Below are positions 6,727 to 12,937 of a stretch of DNA of 16,917 nt, one piece after another. The notes below the pieces were generated by a model, which did no database searches, had not been told where the DNA came from, and saw only the letters and a program-made list of their open reading frames with translations. This DNA comes from Erysipelotrichaceae bacterium (GTDB lineage Bacteria; Bacillota_I; Bacilli_A; Erysipelotrichales; Erysipelotrichaceae): positions 178,143 through 195,059 of the forward strand of contig DPJD01000001.1 in assembly GCA_003543215.1 (NCBI GenBank), in the 5' to 3' direction. Within the stretch, counting starts at the first letter, position 1. Every line of letters begins with the position of its first letter. Position numbers and translations under genes: made by a program.

Positions 6727-8338
6727 GTTTGTTTTCCTTTAAAAGATCTTTATGTACCGCATCAGCCGCAAGCTTACCGGTCAAGACCGCTACAGGAACA
6801 CCTGCAGGATTAAAGGTGAATTGACCCGCTTGCTTGATGAACTTGATGGGGGTGTGTACGGCTTTACTCACACTGAGAAATTTATATTCGACTGGGAAGG
6901 GGTGATTCTCAAAGGACCAACCGGTTACCGATCCTTGTGTCGCATAGGTTCGATCATAAATGGTTTTAGGTGTCGAGACAATCGTCATTTCAATGTGTTC
7001 GCTCAATCCGTGCCATAAACCTTCATCCAAGATGCAAATCATCTCTTGGCTTGCCAGTTTCTTGAATTCATCGTAATATCCACATTCTACCAAATGCTCA
7101 CAGAGTGCATAGTCAAACAAAGTGGATACGATCAAAGCAGACTTACCTTTTGGAGATAAAGAAGAATCACGAAGTGATGGAATGGATATTTCCAAGGTAT
7201 TGACACTTAGATTCGCTTTAATATACTCGAATAAGGTTTGTTTATCACGTGTGAAAGATCCATTTTCCATAATTGTATCAACTGGTACGCTTGAAATGCC
7301 TTCAAGTTTTGGTGTATAGAATGCATGAGGACCGTTTTTAGTACTAAAGTATTGAGGCTCAAGATTGGTAAACATATCTATAGTGATAATGGAATCGGCA
7401 CCTTTCATTGACGCAAAGAAATTCTTCTTAGCGTTCAATTCAATCTGCAGACGTTTTTGTTTTATGCCTTCGATATTTAAACAGTAATAGAAACGATTGG
7501 TATCCGCTGCCCAAAGCAGTTGTTTAAAGGAATAGACATTTCCATCTTTCGTTTTGACTTGTTTTGCATCTGAATCAATGGAGATGACTTCACAACGATT
7601 AAGTAGTTCGCCATCTTTCTGCTGGATATAATTCACAAAAGTCTCAATGATTTTTTGTGTTGAACCCATTGGATATTGGTACTGAAGATAGAGGGTAAAG
7701 TAAGACAATGCAAAGAATGTGGGTGTTTTCGCAAAGAAGTGTTGCGATATCATATCGACCATAGCTTGGTCGTTTGTGATTTTTTGTAGATATTCATCCA
7801 CAGGTTCCATATAACGCATGGCTTTACGCATATGCACCATGAATTTGAACATCCACGGTAAAAGTGTTTTACTGAGATATTCCATATCATAAGGTTTAGG
7901 TAAAAAGAGAGGATTCTCAATGCCATAAAGCACATCCATATGTGTCATGATTGCTTTGATGTCTTTCATGATGGCATCAATGGCTTTGTGTTCATTGGGG
8001 AATGATTGTTTCAATACATTCTCGTAATCATTCAAGGATGAAACGGATAAAAAATCCATGCTCGCATCTTTAAACGTCATCTTAATGGGGTTTTTGGCAA
8101 AAGGAATATCCATATCCAGTTGCTTGAGCATGGGGGTGATGATTCCAGAATCAATGATGCCTCGAGCCCCTTTATCAACCCAATGTCCTTTGACGTTGAA
8201 AGCACCTAAAAGACCACCGAATGCTTCGTCCTTTTCGATGATCAATACTTTATGGTTGTCTTTGGAAAGATAGGCAGCTGATGTCAACCCCGCCATGCCT
8301 GAACCGACAATGATCACATCATATGTCTTTGGTTGCAT
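6716..8338 (-). CDS. FAD-dependent amine-oxidase/phytoene-desaturase-like oxidoreductase
   Basis: This 540-residue flavoprotein resembles the CrtI/CrtISO group. The dinucleotide fold VGSGMAG (G12, G14, G17) is followed by E35 for ribose binding. The C-terminal FAD motif is NPAGVPVAVLTGKLAADAV. The middle is long and helical (about 130-260), as in carotenoid and retinol desaturase relatives. The substrate is probably hydrophobic (carotenoid, retinoid or fatty lipid), but no phytoene synthase or other carotenoid gene is visible nearby. GGGGGT (8343-8348, minus strand) is the likely ribosome site for ATG 8338. It is first in the operon and overlaps the NTF2-like gene by 11 bases. No membrane helix or signal is evident. 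Confidence 0.85.
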   Translation of the reverse strand: MQPKTYDVIIVGSGMAGLTSAAYLSKDNHKVLIIEKDEAFGGLLGAFNVKGHWVDKGARGIIDSGIITPMLKQLDMDIPFAKNPIKMTFKDASMDFLSVSSLNDYENVLKQSFPNEHKAIDAIMKDIKAIMTHMDVLYGIENPLFLPKPYDMEYLSKTLLPWMFKFMVHMRKAMRYMEPVDEYLQKITNDQAMVDMISQHFFAKTPTFFALSYFTLYLQYQYPMGSTQKIIETFVNYIQQKDGELLNRCEVISIDSDAKQVKTKDGNVYSFKQLLWAADTNRFYYCLNIEGIKQKRLQIELNAKKNFFASMKGADSIITIDMFTNLEPQYFSTKNGPHAFYTPKLEGISSVPVDTIMENGSFTRDKQTLFEYIKANLSVNTLEISIPSLRDSSLSPKGKSALIVSTLFDYALCEHLVECGYYDEFKKLASQEMICILDEGLWHGLSEHIEMTIVSTPKTIYDRTYATQGSVTGWSFENHPFPVEYKFLSVSKAVHTPIKFIKQAGQFTFNPAGVPVAVLTGKLAADAVHKDLLKENKHDK

Positions 8339-8349
8339 AGAACCCCCGT

Positions 8350-8377
8350 TAAGATAAGATACGTTATCAAAATCTTA
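8350..8377 (-). promoter_or_regulatory. Possible operator upstream of the FAD-oxidoreductase operon
   Basis: TAAGAT (8350-8355) and ATCTTA (8372-8377) form an inverted repeat around an inner GATA-CGT-TATC (8358-8368). The two dyads are off-centre by half a base. The element lies 12 bases upstream of the ATG at 8338, in the promoter or leader of the operon. A weak promoter TTGCTT-17-GATAAC on the minus strand would overlap it. No regulator gene is adjacent. Confidence 0.35.
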
Positions 8378-8465
8378 GCAGATTAAAGCAAATAATAAAA
8401 TAGCGATGCTTTTAAGATTGTTTAGAAAGATCAAATGTGTTTACAGAATCGAAACACGTTTAAAT

Positions 8466-8507
8466 TTGACCTGGGTCAAGGAATCAAGCAGATGATTACG
8501 CCATAAT
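8466..8507 (+). promoter_or_regulatory. FNR/CRP-type activator box and -10 of the Ric-like gene
   Basis: TTGACCTGGGTCAA (8466-8479) is a perfect 6+6 palindrome of the form TTGAC-N4-GTCAA, the shape of FNR/CRP-family sites. A -10 CATAAT lies at 8502-8507 with no recognisable -35. Transcription would start near 8514, placing the palindrome centre (8472.5) at about -41.5, the class II activator position. The regulator is not in this window. Confidence 0.65.
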
Positions 8508-8547
8508 GGAACTATCAATTAATCATTCATGATTAAAGGAGATAACA

Positions 8548-8850
8548 ATGACTGAAAAATCTAGATTCATAAATGTCGTAGAAGAATTGATGCCCACCCT
8601 TGAACAATATGTTCCGGTTGTGGATCGTGTCCATGGGGCACATCATCCTGAGTTTCACGAAGTACGTGCCGTGTTCAACACCATTCATGCGAAAACTAAA
8701 GAGACAATTAACCCTGATCTGAACGTAGAGTTTACTCAATTGCGCAAGATTACGGACAATTATGTCGTTCCGGATGATGTCTGTGAATCGTATGAAGCGG
8801 TTTATGACATGTTAAAAGCATTGGATACGGCCTATCTGACATCAAAATGA
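8548..8850 (+). CDS. Small Ric-like/hemerythrin-related di-iron protein
   Basis: This 100-residue, all-helical soluble protein carries QYVPVVDRVHGAHHPEFHEV (H29, H32, H33, E35, H37, E38) and a conserved late VPDDVCESYEAVYDML (C79). I recall similar short proteins annotated as Ric/ScdA-like iron-sulfur-cluster repair proteins or hemerythrin-like proteins. The clustered His and Glu residues would bind iron. It is much shorter than full ScdA/YtfE (over 200 residues), so it may keep only part of that activity or act as a dimer. AAAGGAG (8535-8541) lies 6 bases before the ATG. Its promoter holds an FNR/CRP-like box at -41.5, which fits a role in oxygen or nitrosative stress. It is monocistronic, with its own terminator. 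Confidence 0.7.
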   Translation: MTEKSRFINVVEELMPTLEQYVPVVDRVHGAHHPEFHEVRAVFNTIHAKTKETINPDLNVEFTQLRKITDNYVVPDDVCESYEAVYDMLKALDTAYLTSK

Positions 8851-8863
8851 TGATTTAAGATTC

Positions 8864-8889
8864 AGTTCGATCCATATCGAGCTGTTTTT
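8864..8889 (+). terminator. Intrinsic terminator of the Ric-like gene
   Basis: AGTTCGAT (8864-8871) pairs with ATCGAGCT (8876-8883) with one G-T pair and a CCAT loop. GTTTTT follows directly. Confidence 0.7.
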
Positions 8890-8901
8890 ATATTTTAAAA
8901 C

Positions 8902-8922
8902 AAAAAACCCTATTGCTAGGGT
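8902..8922 (-). terminator. Intrinsic terminator of tRNA-Ser
   Basis: On the minus strand ACCCTA (8922-8917) pairs with TAGGGT (8912-8907) across a GCAA loop, and a T-run (8907-8902) follows. It lies 12 bases beyond the tRNA 3' end. Confidence 0.85.
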
Positions 8923-8934
8923 CTTGATGTCAAC

Positions 8935-9022
8935 TGGCGGAGGACATGAGATTCGAACTCACGGAAGCTTGCACTTCGCCACCTTTCCAAGATGGTGCCT
9001 TAAACCGCTCGGCCAATCCTCC
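8935..9022 (-). tRNA. tRNA-Ser(GGA)
   Basis: The 88-nt gene folds with acceptor GGAGGAT/GTCCTCC and discriminator G. The anticodon stem is CCATC/GGTGG with loop TTGGAAA, giving anticodon GGA (codons TCC and TCT). It has the long variable arm of class II tRNAs, a T arm with GTTCGAATC and an encoded CCA (8935-8937). It has its own promoter and terminator. Confidence 0.97.
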
Positions 9023-9034
9023 AGGTGCTTATTT

Positions 9035-9063
9035 ATTATACATAATGGACTTTGACTTGTCAC
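9035..9063 (-). promoter_or_regulatory. Promoter of tRNA-Ser
   Basis: On the minus strand GTGACA (9063-9058) and TATAAT (9040-9035) are separated by 17 bases. The -10 is perfect and the -35 matches 5 of 6. The expected transcription start falls a few bases before the tRNA 5' end at 9022. Confidence 0.8.
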
Positions 9064-9150
9064 TCATTTTTTACATTTTTGAGCTTGAAACCTAAATGAT
9101 ATATTCAAAAATAAAGTTCCATGATATCCATGTAAAGTGCTTAATTTCTG

Positions 9151-9179
9151 TTGATTTTTGTTTATGTTTACGTTATTAT
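9151..9179 (+). promoter_or_regulatory. Promoter of tRNA-Leu
   Basis: TTGATT (9151-9156) and TATTAT (9174-9179) are 17 bases apart, ending 11 bases before the tRNA 5' end. The region is strongly AT-rich. Confidence 0.75.
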
Positions 9180-9190
9180 ATTAAAGCAAT

Positions 9191-9275
9191 GCCCTGGTGG
9201 TGAAATTGGTAGACGCAATGGACTCAAAATCCATCGACGAAAGTCGTGTCGGTTCGACTCCGACCCGGGGCACCA
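9191..9275 (+). tRNA. tRNA-Leu(CAA)
   Basis: The 85-nt class II tRNA has acceptor GCCCTGG/CCGGGGC (one G-T pair), discriminator A and encoded CCA (9273-9275). The D arm contains GGTGGTGAAATTGGTAGAC. The anticodon stem ATGGA/TCCAT holds loop CTCAAAA, giving anticodon CAA, which reads the leucine codon TTG. The variable arm is long and the T loop carries GTTCGAC. Confidence 0.97.
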
Positions 9276-9285
9276 TTAAGTAAAC

Positions 9286-9309
9286 AAACTCTTGAAAAAG
9301 AGTTTTTTT
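9286..9309 (+). terminator. Intrinsic terminator of tRNA-Leu
   Basis: AAACTCTT (9286-9293) pairs perfectly with AAGAGTTT (9298-9305) across a GAAA tetraloop and continues into a T-run to 9309. Confidence 0.9.
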
Positions 9310-9354
9310 ATGTCCTAAAAGGTGTATGATAATTGACGTTTAGAGGGAAGTAAA

Positions 9355-10011
9355 ATGCACTATCAAAACCGTAAAGTATTCACAACTACATGGATCTCCA
9401 TTCAGACCTTTCTCGCAGGTGCGATCAATGTCTATGCAGTTTTCATGTTAGAAAAAACAATCTCCCATCATACGGGTTCAATCTCCAAGGCGGCGATAGC
9501 TTTAGCCAATGGGAACTGGTTGTTGGCGTTTCATTTGGTATCCTATTTATTGTTGTTTTTTGTTGGAGCTTTCTTTTCTGGTCTTACAACTTATAAGCGT
9601 AATCGGGGTGTTCGTTTGTTGCACAGTGTCTATCCGATTTTATTTGGCTCAATGATCATTGTTGGTGCTTTTATGAAATTTCATTTGGAAGATCTACTAA
9701 GAATCATGGCCTTTGGCATGGGTTTGCAGAACGGAACCTATATCCGCTTCAATAACATGCAGATACGTACGACCCATATGACGGGTTACCTAACGGATGC
9801 GGCTGTAAGTTATGGTAAAGCCCTCAGAGGTTCGGTGGAAGAACGTAAGAAGGCACTCTTTATCAGCTATTCGATCTTAATGTTCTTTGTGGGTGGATTA
9901 TTTGGAGCTTGGATCCAAATTAGTCATCAAACTTGGGCATTGTATATAATTGGGACATTGTATCTCTTGGTAGGAATATTGGTCTTCTTGTTTCATCCAA
10001 AATCGATTTAA
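9355..10011 (+). CDS. DUF1275 (YoaK-like) integral membrane protein
   Basis: This 218-residue protein has about six membrane helices. The family signature is clear: an N-terminal AGAINVYA segment, HHTGSISKAAIAL after the first helix, and FGMGLQNGTYIRFNNMQIRTTHMTGYLTDAAVSYG in the second half. DUF1275 proteins are putative transporters of unknown substrate with an internal duplication (two HxTG-type motifs, both visible here). AGGGAAG lies about 5 bases before the ATG. A TATGAT -10 candidate (9325-9330) follows the tRNA-Leu terminator. It is single, closed by a bidirectional terminator shared with the convergent amidase gene. Confidence 0.88.
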   Translation: MHYQNRKVFTTTWISIQTFLAGAINVYAVFMLEKTISHHTGSISKAAIALANGNWLLAFHLVSYLLLFFVGAFFSGLTTYKRNRGVRLLHSVYPILFGSMIIVGAFMKFHLEDLLRIMAFGMGLQNGTYIRFNNMQIRTTHMTGYLTDAAVSYGKALRGSVEERKKALFISYSILMFFVGGLFGAWIQISHQTWALYIIGTLYLLVGILVFLFHPKSI

Positions 10012-10012
10012 A

Positions 10013-10044
10013 AAACGCATTTCACTCAGTGGAATGCGTTTCTT
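10013..10044. terminator. Bidirectional terminator between YoaK-like and amidase genes
   Basis: AAACGCATT (10013-10021) pairs perfectly with AATGCGTTT (10033-10041), with an inner CAC-TCA-GTG. On the plus strand TTTCTT follows; on the minus strand a TTTTTT run follows. The stem contains the last codons and stop of the amidase gene. Confidence 0.85.
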
Positions 10045-10816
10045 CATTAAAACATTTAACAATGCCTTTATATAAAGCTTGGGCAAGTTTGGTTTGATAT
10101 TCACTGGATGACAATAAGCGATCTTCATCTGGATTGGATAAAAAACCAAGTTCAACCGTCATAATGGGAACCTTTGACCAATTGAAACCTGTTTGATCAT
10201 TACGTGTAATCACACCTCGATTCTTCATTCCAACTTCATCAGTCAAGGTATTTAAAATGAGTTCACCATAGATTCGACTGATATCGACGATATCAATCGC
10301 ATACCCAACTTTACCAGGAACCAACATCGATGCACCATGAACACCAGAATCTTTGAATGAATCCGAGTGGATACGAAGCATCAGATCGGCGTTGTTGTCA
10401 TTCGCTAGATTCGCACGATCGATATTGCTAGATATTGTTTCATGATCGGTGCGTGTCATAATTACAATGTAACCGTCATTTTCTAACAAATCCCTGAGCA
10501 TTAAGGACACATTGAGATTGATCTCACGCTCTAATGTACCTGTCACAATACCTGTTGCCCCAATACCATACTTGCGTTTGGTTACCTCAGATCCTGGTGC
10601 TATGGGTTCTTCATCCAAGTTTACCCATGGTCCATGTCCTGGATCGATGACAATCACATGTGTTTCGGACTCAACAGGAGTTATTTCTGATTCTCGTTCT
10701 TCAATGGGAAGTGGGTTGCTTTCAATGGGTTTTGGTAAGGCTCTCGAATTTAAAGTAGCCCATCCTAAAATGAGCAGTGAAATTAGAAAGGTTAGTCCAA
10801 AGAATTTCTTAAGCAT
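10022..10816 (-). CDS. Secreted N-acetylmuramoyl-L-alanine amidase (Amidase_3)
   Basis: This zinc enzyme cleaves the MurNAc to L-Ala bond of peptidoglycan outside the cell. Numbered from ATG 10816 (264 residues), residues 1-26 are a signal peptide or membrane anchor (KK, then a hydrophobic run to about 20). A Glu/Pro-rich linker (about 27-52) follows, then the catalytic domain. Zinc ligands are H61 (DPGHG), E96 (GTLERE) and H150 (IHSDS); the catalytic Glu is E222 (VELGFLSNPDED). All are intact. No SH3, LysM or CwlB-type wall-binding repeats are present, so it is a minimal amidase. The start was moved from a TTG-type codon at 10843 because GGGGGA lies 6 bases before ATG 10816. It is monocistronic. 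Confidence 0.92.
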   Translation of the reverse strand: MLKKFFGLTFLISLLILGWATLNSRALPKPIESNPLPIEERESEITPVESETHVIVIDPGHGPWVNLDEEPIAPGSEVTKRKYGIGATGIVTGTLEREINLNVSLMLRDLLENDGYIVIMTRTDHETISSNIDRANLANDNNADLMLRIHSDSFKDSGVHGASMLVPGKVGYAIDIVDISRIYGELILNTLTDEVGMKNRGVITRNDQTGFNWSKVPIMTVELGFLSNPDEDRLLSSSEYQTKLAQALYKGIVKCFNEETHSTE

Positions 10817-10874
10817 TGGTATCCCCCAAGGATAGTATGACACAGAAATGCGATTAGAATTTCATTGTTTTCAG

Positions 10875-10887
10875 TACAATTATTGTA
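10875..10887. repeat. 13-bp palindrome between amidase and symporter genes
   Basis: TACAAT-T-ATTGTA is a perfect inverted repeat with a one-base centre. It lies upstream of the amidase start, just past the symporter terminator, and resembles the half-sites ATTGT/ACAAT of the palindromes at 15034-15093. It may be an operator or chance in AT-rich DNA. Confidence 0.35.
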
Positions 10888-10890
10888 TAG

Positions 10891-10912
10891 AAAAGAGTCG
10901 ATTTCTCGACTC
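10891..10912 (-). terminator. Intrinsic terminator of the aldolase-symporter operon
   Basis: On the minus strand GAGTCGA (10912-10906) pairs perfectly with TCGACTC (10901-10895) across a GAAA tetraloop, and TTTT follows (10894-10891). Confidence 0.88.
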
Positions 10913-10929
10913 ATAAGATGAATAACTCT

Positions 10930-12111
10930 TTAACTCAATAAATTCATGAAGTAAGTAATTACCAAGGGATTAAAGATATTAATGAATACAACCGTAATGA
11001 CAGGGAGCACAAACCATGCATTTGGTGCTGCTCCGTGTTCTTCAATTACAGAAGCCATGTTTGCAATCGCATTCGGAGTCTGACCTAAACCGACACCACA
11101 ATGTCCTGCGGCCATAACCGCCGCATCATAGGATTTACCCATGCTTCCAAAGGTAATGTAATAAGCATAGACCATCATAACGATTGTTTGTGTAAGTAGA
11201 ATGACAAGCATGGGAATTGCTAAGCCGATTAGTTTTGCGATATTCAATGACATTAAAGTCATAGATAGGAATAAGTTCAATGCGACATTACTAATCAAAC
11301 TCACTTCTTTTTCACGAATCTTGAAGTAACCAGAATCTGCCAAATTGCGTGCAACGGTACCACCAAACAAACATCCAACATAATAAGGGAAGGTTAAACC
11401 AGTTAAGCTGAGTAAGTAGGAAATGAAGGTTCCACCCGCGGCAGCGAGCAGAATCACTAAAATAGTGTTGAAAATATTACCTTCACTAGAGACGAGTTTA
11501 TCACTTTCTTTTTCAATGGTTTTTTTGTCGGCGAATTCGCTTTTGAGTTTGTATCTGTCAATTAAACGTTTCGCAACAGGTCCACCAACCAAACTACCTA
11601 CAAATAATCCAAAAGTTGCAGCGGCAACACCGACGGTCGTAGCGGCTTCTGCACCAAGACTTTCAAAAGTTGGTCCAAACGCAGCGGCTGATCCTACACC
11701 GCCAGACATGGAAACCGAACCCATTGATACACCTAAGAGTGGATTTAAGCCGAATAGAGAGGCTAATCCAGCCCCGACACCATTCTGAATGAAAAGTAAG
11801 ATGACAGCAACAACGGCTAATATTGCACCTTGTTTACCGCTCTTAAGAATGAGTTTGAAACTGACGCTGAAACCAATGGCTGTAAAGAAGATATTCATAA
11901 AGAAATCTTGAAGCACATTATCCATTTTAAGTGAGACATTAAACATTGAGAAAACGATGTAAGCTAAAGTACTGAAGATGATGCCGCCAATGACGGGGGC
12001 AGGAATGAAATACTTTTTGAATAGGGGTACTTTGTTTTTAATCAAACGGCCAAGACCGAAAACCAAAACGGCAATGCCAAGGGTTTGAACGATATCGAAT
12101 GTAAGTGTCAT
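10930..12111 (-). CDS. gltS: GltS family sodium/dicarboxylate (glutamate) symporter
   Basis: This 393-residue inner-membrane transporter has about ten helices and two pseudo-repeats, each with a re-entrant motif. The second is intact: AGHCGVGLGQTPNAIANM (335-352). The first reads SGGVGSAAAFGPTFE (136-150); E. coli GltS has SGGHG, so the conserved His is Val here. The ATFGLFVGSLVGGPVAKRL segment after it matches GltS well. The substrate is therefore probably an amino-dicarboxylate or related acid, and the changed motif allows a specificity other than glutamate. The ATG overlaps the aldolase stop by 4 bases (ATGA), so the two are translationally coupled. A terminator at 10891-10912 closes the operon. 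The gltS symbol marks family, not proven function. Confidence 0.88.
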   Translation of the reverse strand: MTLTFDIVQTLGIAVLVFGLGRLIKNKVPLFKKYFIPAPVIGGIIFSTLAYIVFSMFNVSLKMDNVLQDFFMNIFFTAIGFSVSFKLILKSGKQGAILAVVAVILLFIQNGVGAGLASLFGLNPLLGVSMGSVSMSGGVGSAAAFGPTFESLGAEAATTVGVAAATFGLFVGSLVGGPVAKRLIDRYKLKSEFADKKTIEKESDKLVSSEGNIFNTILVILLAAAGGTFISYLLSLTGLTFPYYVGCLFGGTVARNLADSGYFKIREKEVSLISNVALNLFLSMTLMSLNIAKLIGLAIPMLVILLTQTIVMMVYAYYITFGSMGKSYDAAVMAAGHCGVGLGQTPNAIANMASVIEEHGAAPNAWFVLPVITVVFINIFNPLVITYFMNLLS

Positions 12112-12800
12112 AGTTTTTCCTCTTTTGTAATCGTGCAGTCACTTTCGTGAAGTTTTTTATATGCCCAAGTGATATCAAGTAGTTCGCCTTGAGCAAGTTG
12201 ATTCAATAATTTTTTTTCATAGTCTATAACGGTTTGGACCTTTTTAAGAATGCTTGGAGCATCGTGTGGTCGTATGAATACGACGCCATCTGCGTCACCC
12301 ACGACAATGTCACCTGCATGGACTACTTTTGATCCTATTGTAATTGGGTAGTTGATTTCGCCTGGTCCATTTTTGTAAGGCCCATTTGGAGATACAGCTT
12401 TTGCGTACACAGGGAAATCCATTTTGGATATAACGTCGAAGTCACGAATTGCACCATCAATAATGATGCCACCCAACTTTTTATTTCGAGCATATTGAAT
12501 CATGATTTCGCCCATTAATGCACGTTCTGTATACCCATCTCCATTGATGACCAAAACATCACCTTCATGCGCTAGATCAATCGCAATATAAATCATTAAA
12601 TTGTCTCCAGGAGCGACTTTTACTGTAAGTGCAGATCCTAGAATTTTTGCTTGATTGATTGGTTTGATCGATGAGTGAACAGCAGCGTTTCGTTGCATGC
12701 AGTCGTCTAGATTTGCGACTTGCAAGTTACGAAATGATTCAATCAGTTCGTTTGAGGGACGTTTAATCTCCTCGATAATGCGGTAGCCTACAGTTGACAT
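12108..12800 (-). CDS. RraA-like HMG/CHA-aldolase family protein
   Basis: This 230-residue protein belongs to the RraA/class II pyruvate aldolase family (4-hydroxy-4-methyl-2-oxoglutarate and 4-carboxy-4-hydroxy-2-oxoadipate aldolases, which also decarboxylate oxaloacetate). It has DNLMIYIAIDLAHEGDVLVINGDG, then GEIMIQYARNKKLGGIIIDGAIRD, with E98, R119 and D120 numbered from ATG 12800. This gives an acid-X20-R-D motif, which in characterised members binds the divalent metal and pyruvate; RraA proper lacks it. The product is likely pyruvate or an oxo-acid. AAGGAA lies before ATG 12800; a TTG at 12806 is the alternative start. Coupling to a GltS-type importer and divergence from a LysR gene imply an inducible catabolic module. 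Confidence 0.85.
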   Translation of the reverse strand: MSTVGYRIIEEIKRPSNELIESFRNLQVANLDDCMQRNAAVHSSIKPINQAKILGSALTVKVAPGDNLMIYIAIDLAHEGDVLVINGDGYTERALMGEIMIQYARNKKLGGIIIDGAIRDFDVISKMDFPVYAKAVSPNGPYKNGPGEINYPITIGSKVVHAGDIVVGDADGVVFIRPHDAPSILKKVQTVIDYEKKLLNQLAQGELLDITWAYKKLHESDCTITKEEKL

Positions 12801-12843
12801 AATCAATTTTCCTTATCCTTTAACAAAGTTTTGTGCACATCTT

Positions 12844-12857
12844 TGATAACGCTTACA
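12844..12857. promoter_or_regulatory. Candidate CcpA cre site
   Basis: TGATAACGCTTACA matches the B. subtilis cre consensus TGWAANCGNTNWCA at all but one position. It lies 44 bases upstream of the aldolase ATG, in the promoter or leader of the aldolase-symporter operon. The same stretch forms a GATAA-N10-TTATC dyad (12845-12864), so a LysR role is an alternative reading. Confidence 0.6.
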
Positions 12858-12875
12858 ATTTATCATGGATTTTGG

Positions 12876-12905
12876 TATCTGAATAATAGATAATGTTTAT
12901 ATAAT
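12876..12905 (+). promoter_or_regulatory. LysR box overlapping the -35 of the LysR promoter
   Basis: TATCT-gaataat-AGATA (12876-12892) is a perfect dyad. It contains ATC-N9-GAT and T-N11-A, the canonical LysR-type binding pattern. TATAAT (12900-12905) is the -10 of the LysR gene, so the box covers its -35 position. This fits the classical layout: negative autoregulation on the plus side and activation of the divergent aldolase operon on the minus side. Confidence 0.7.
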
Positions 12906-12937
12906 ATATTAGATAAACCGATATATTGGAGGATACT

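Noticed and set aside
8533..8739. Minus-strand frame across the Ric-like gene
   Set aside because: No promoter or ribosome site, and it is antisense to a gene with promoter, ribosome site and terminator all in place.
8935..9275. tRNA-linked attachment site or integrated element
   Set aside because: No integrase gene and no repeated tRNA 3' segment was seen nearby; both tRNAs are intact with their own terminators.
10512..10835. Plus-strand 107-codon frame
   Set aside because: It lies wholly antisense to the amidase gene, which has intact catalytic residues; there is no ribosome site and the composition is that of a reverse-complement shadow.
11423..11788. Plus-strand 121-codon frame
   Set aside because: Antisense to the GltS-type gene, with Ala/Pro/Ser-rich composition that mirrors Gly/Ala-rich membrane codons of the real gene.
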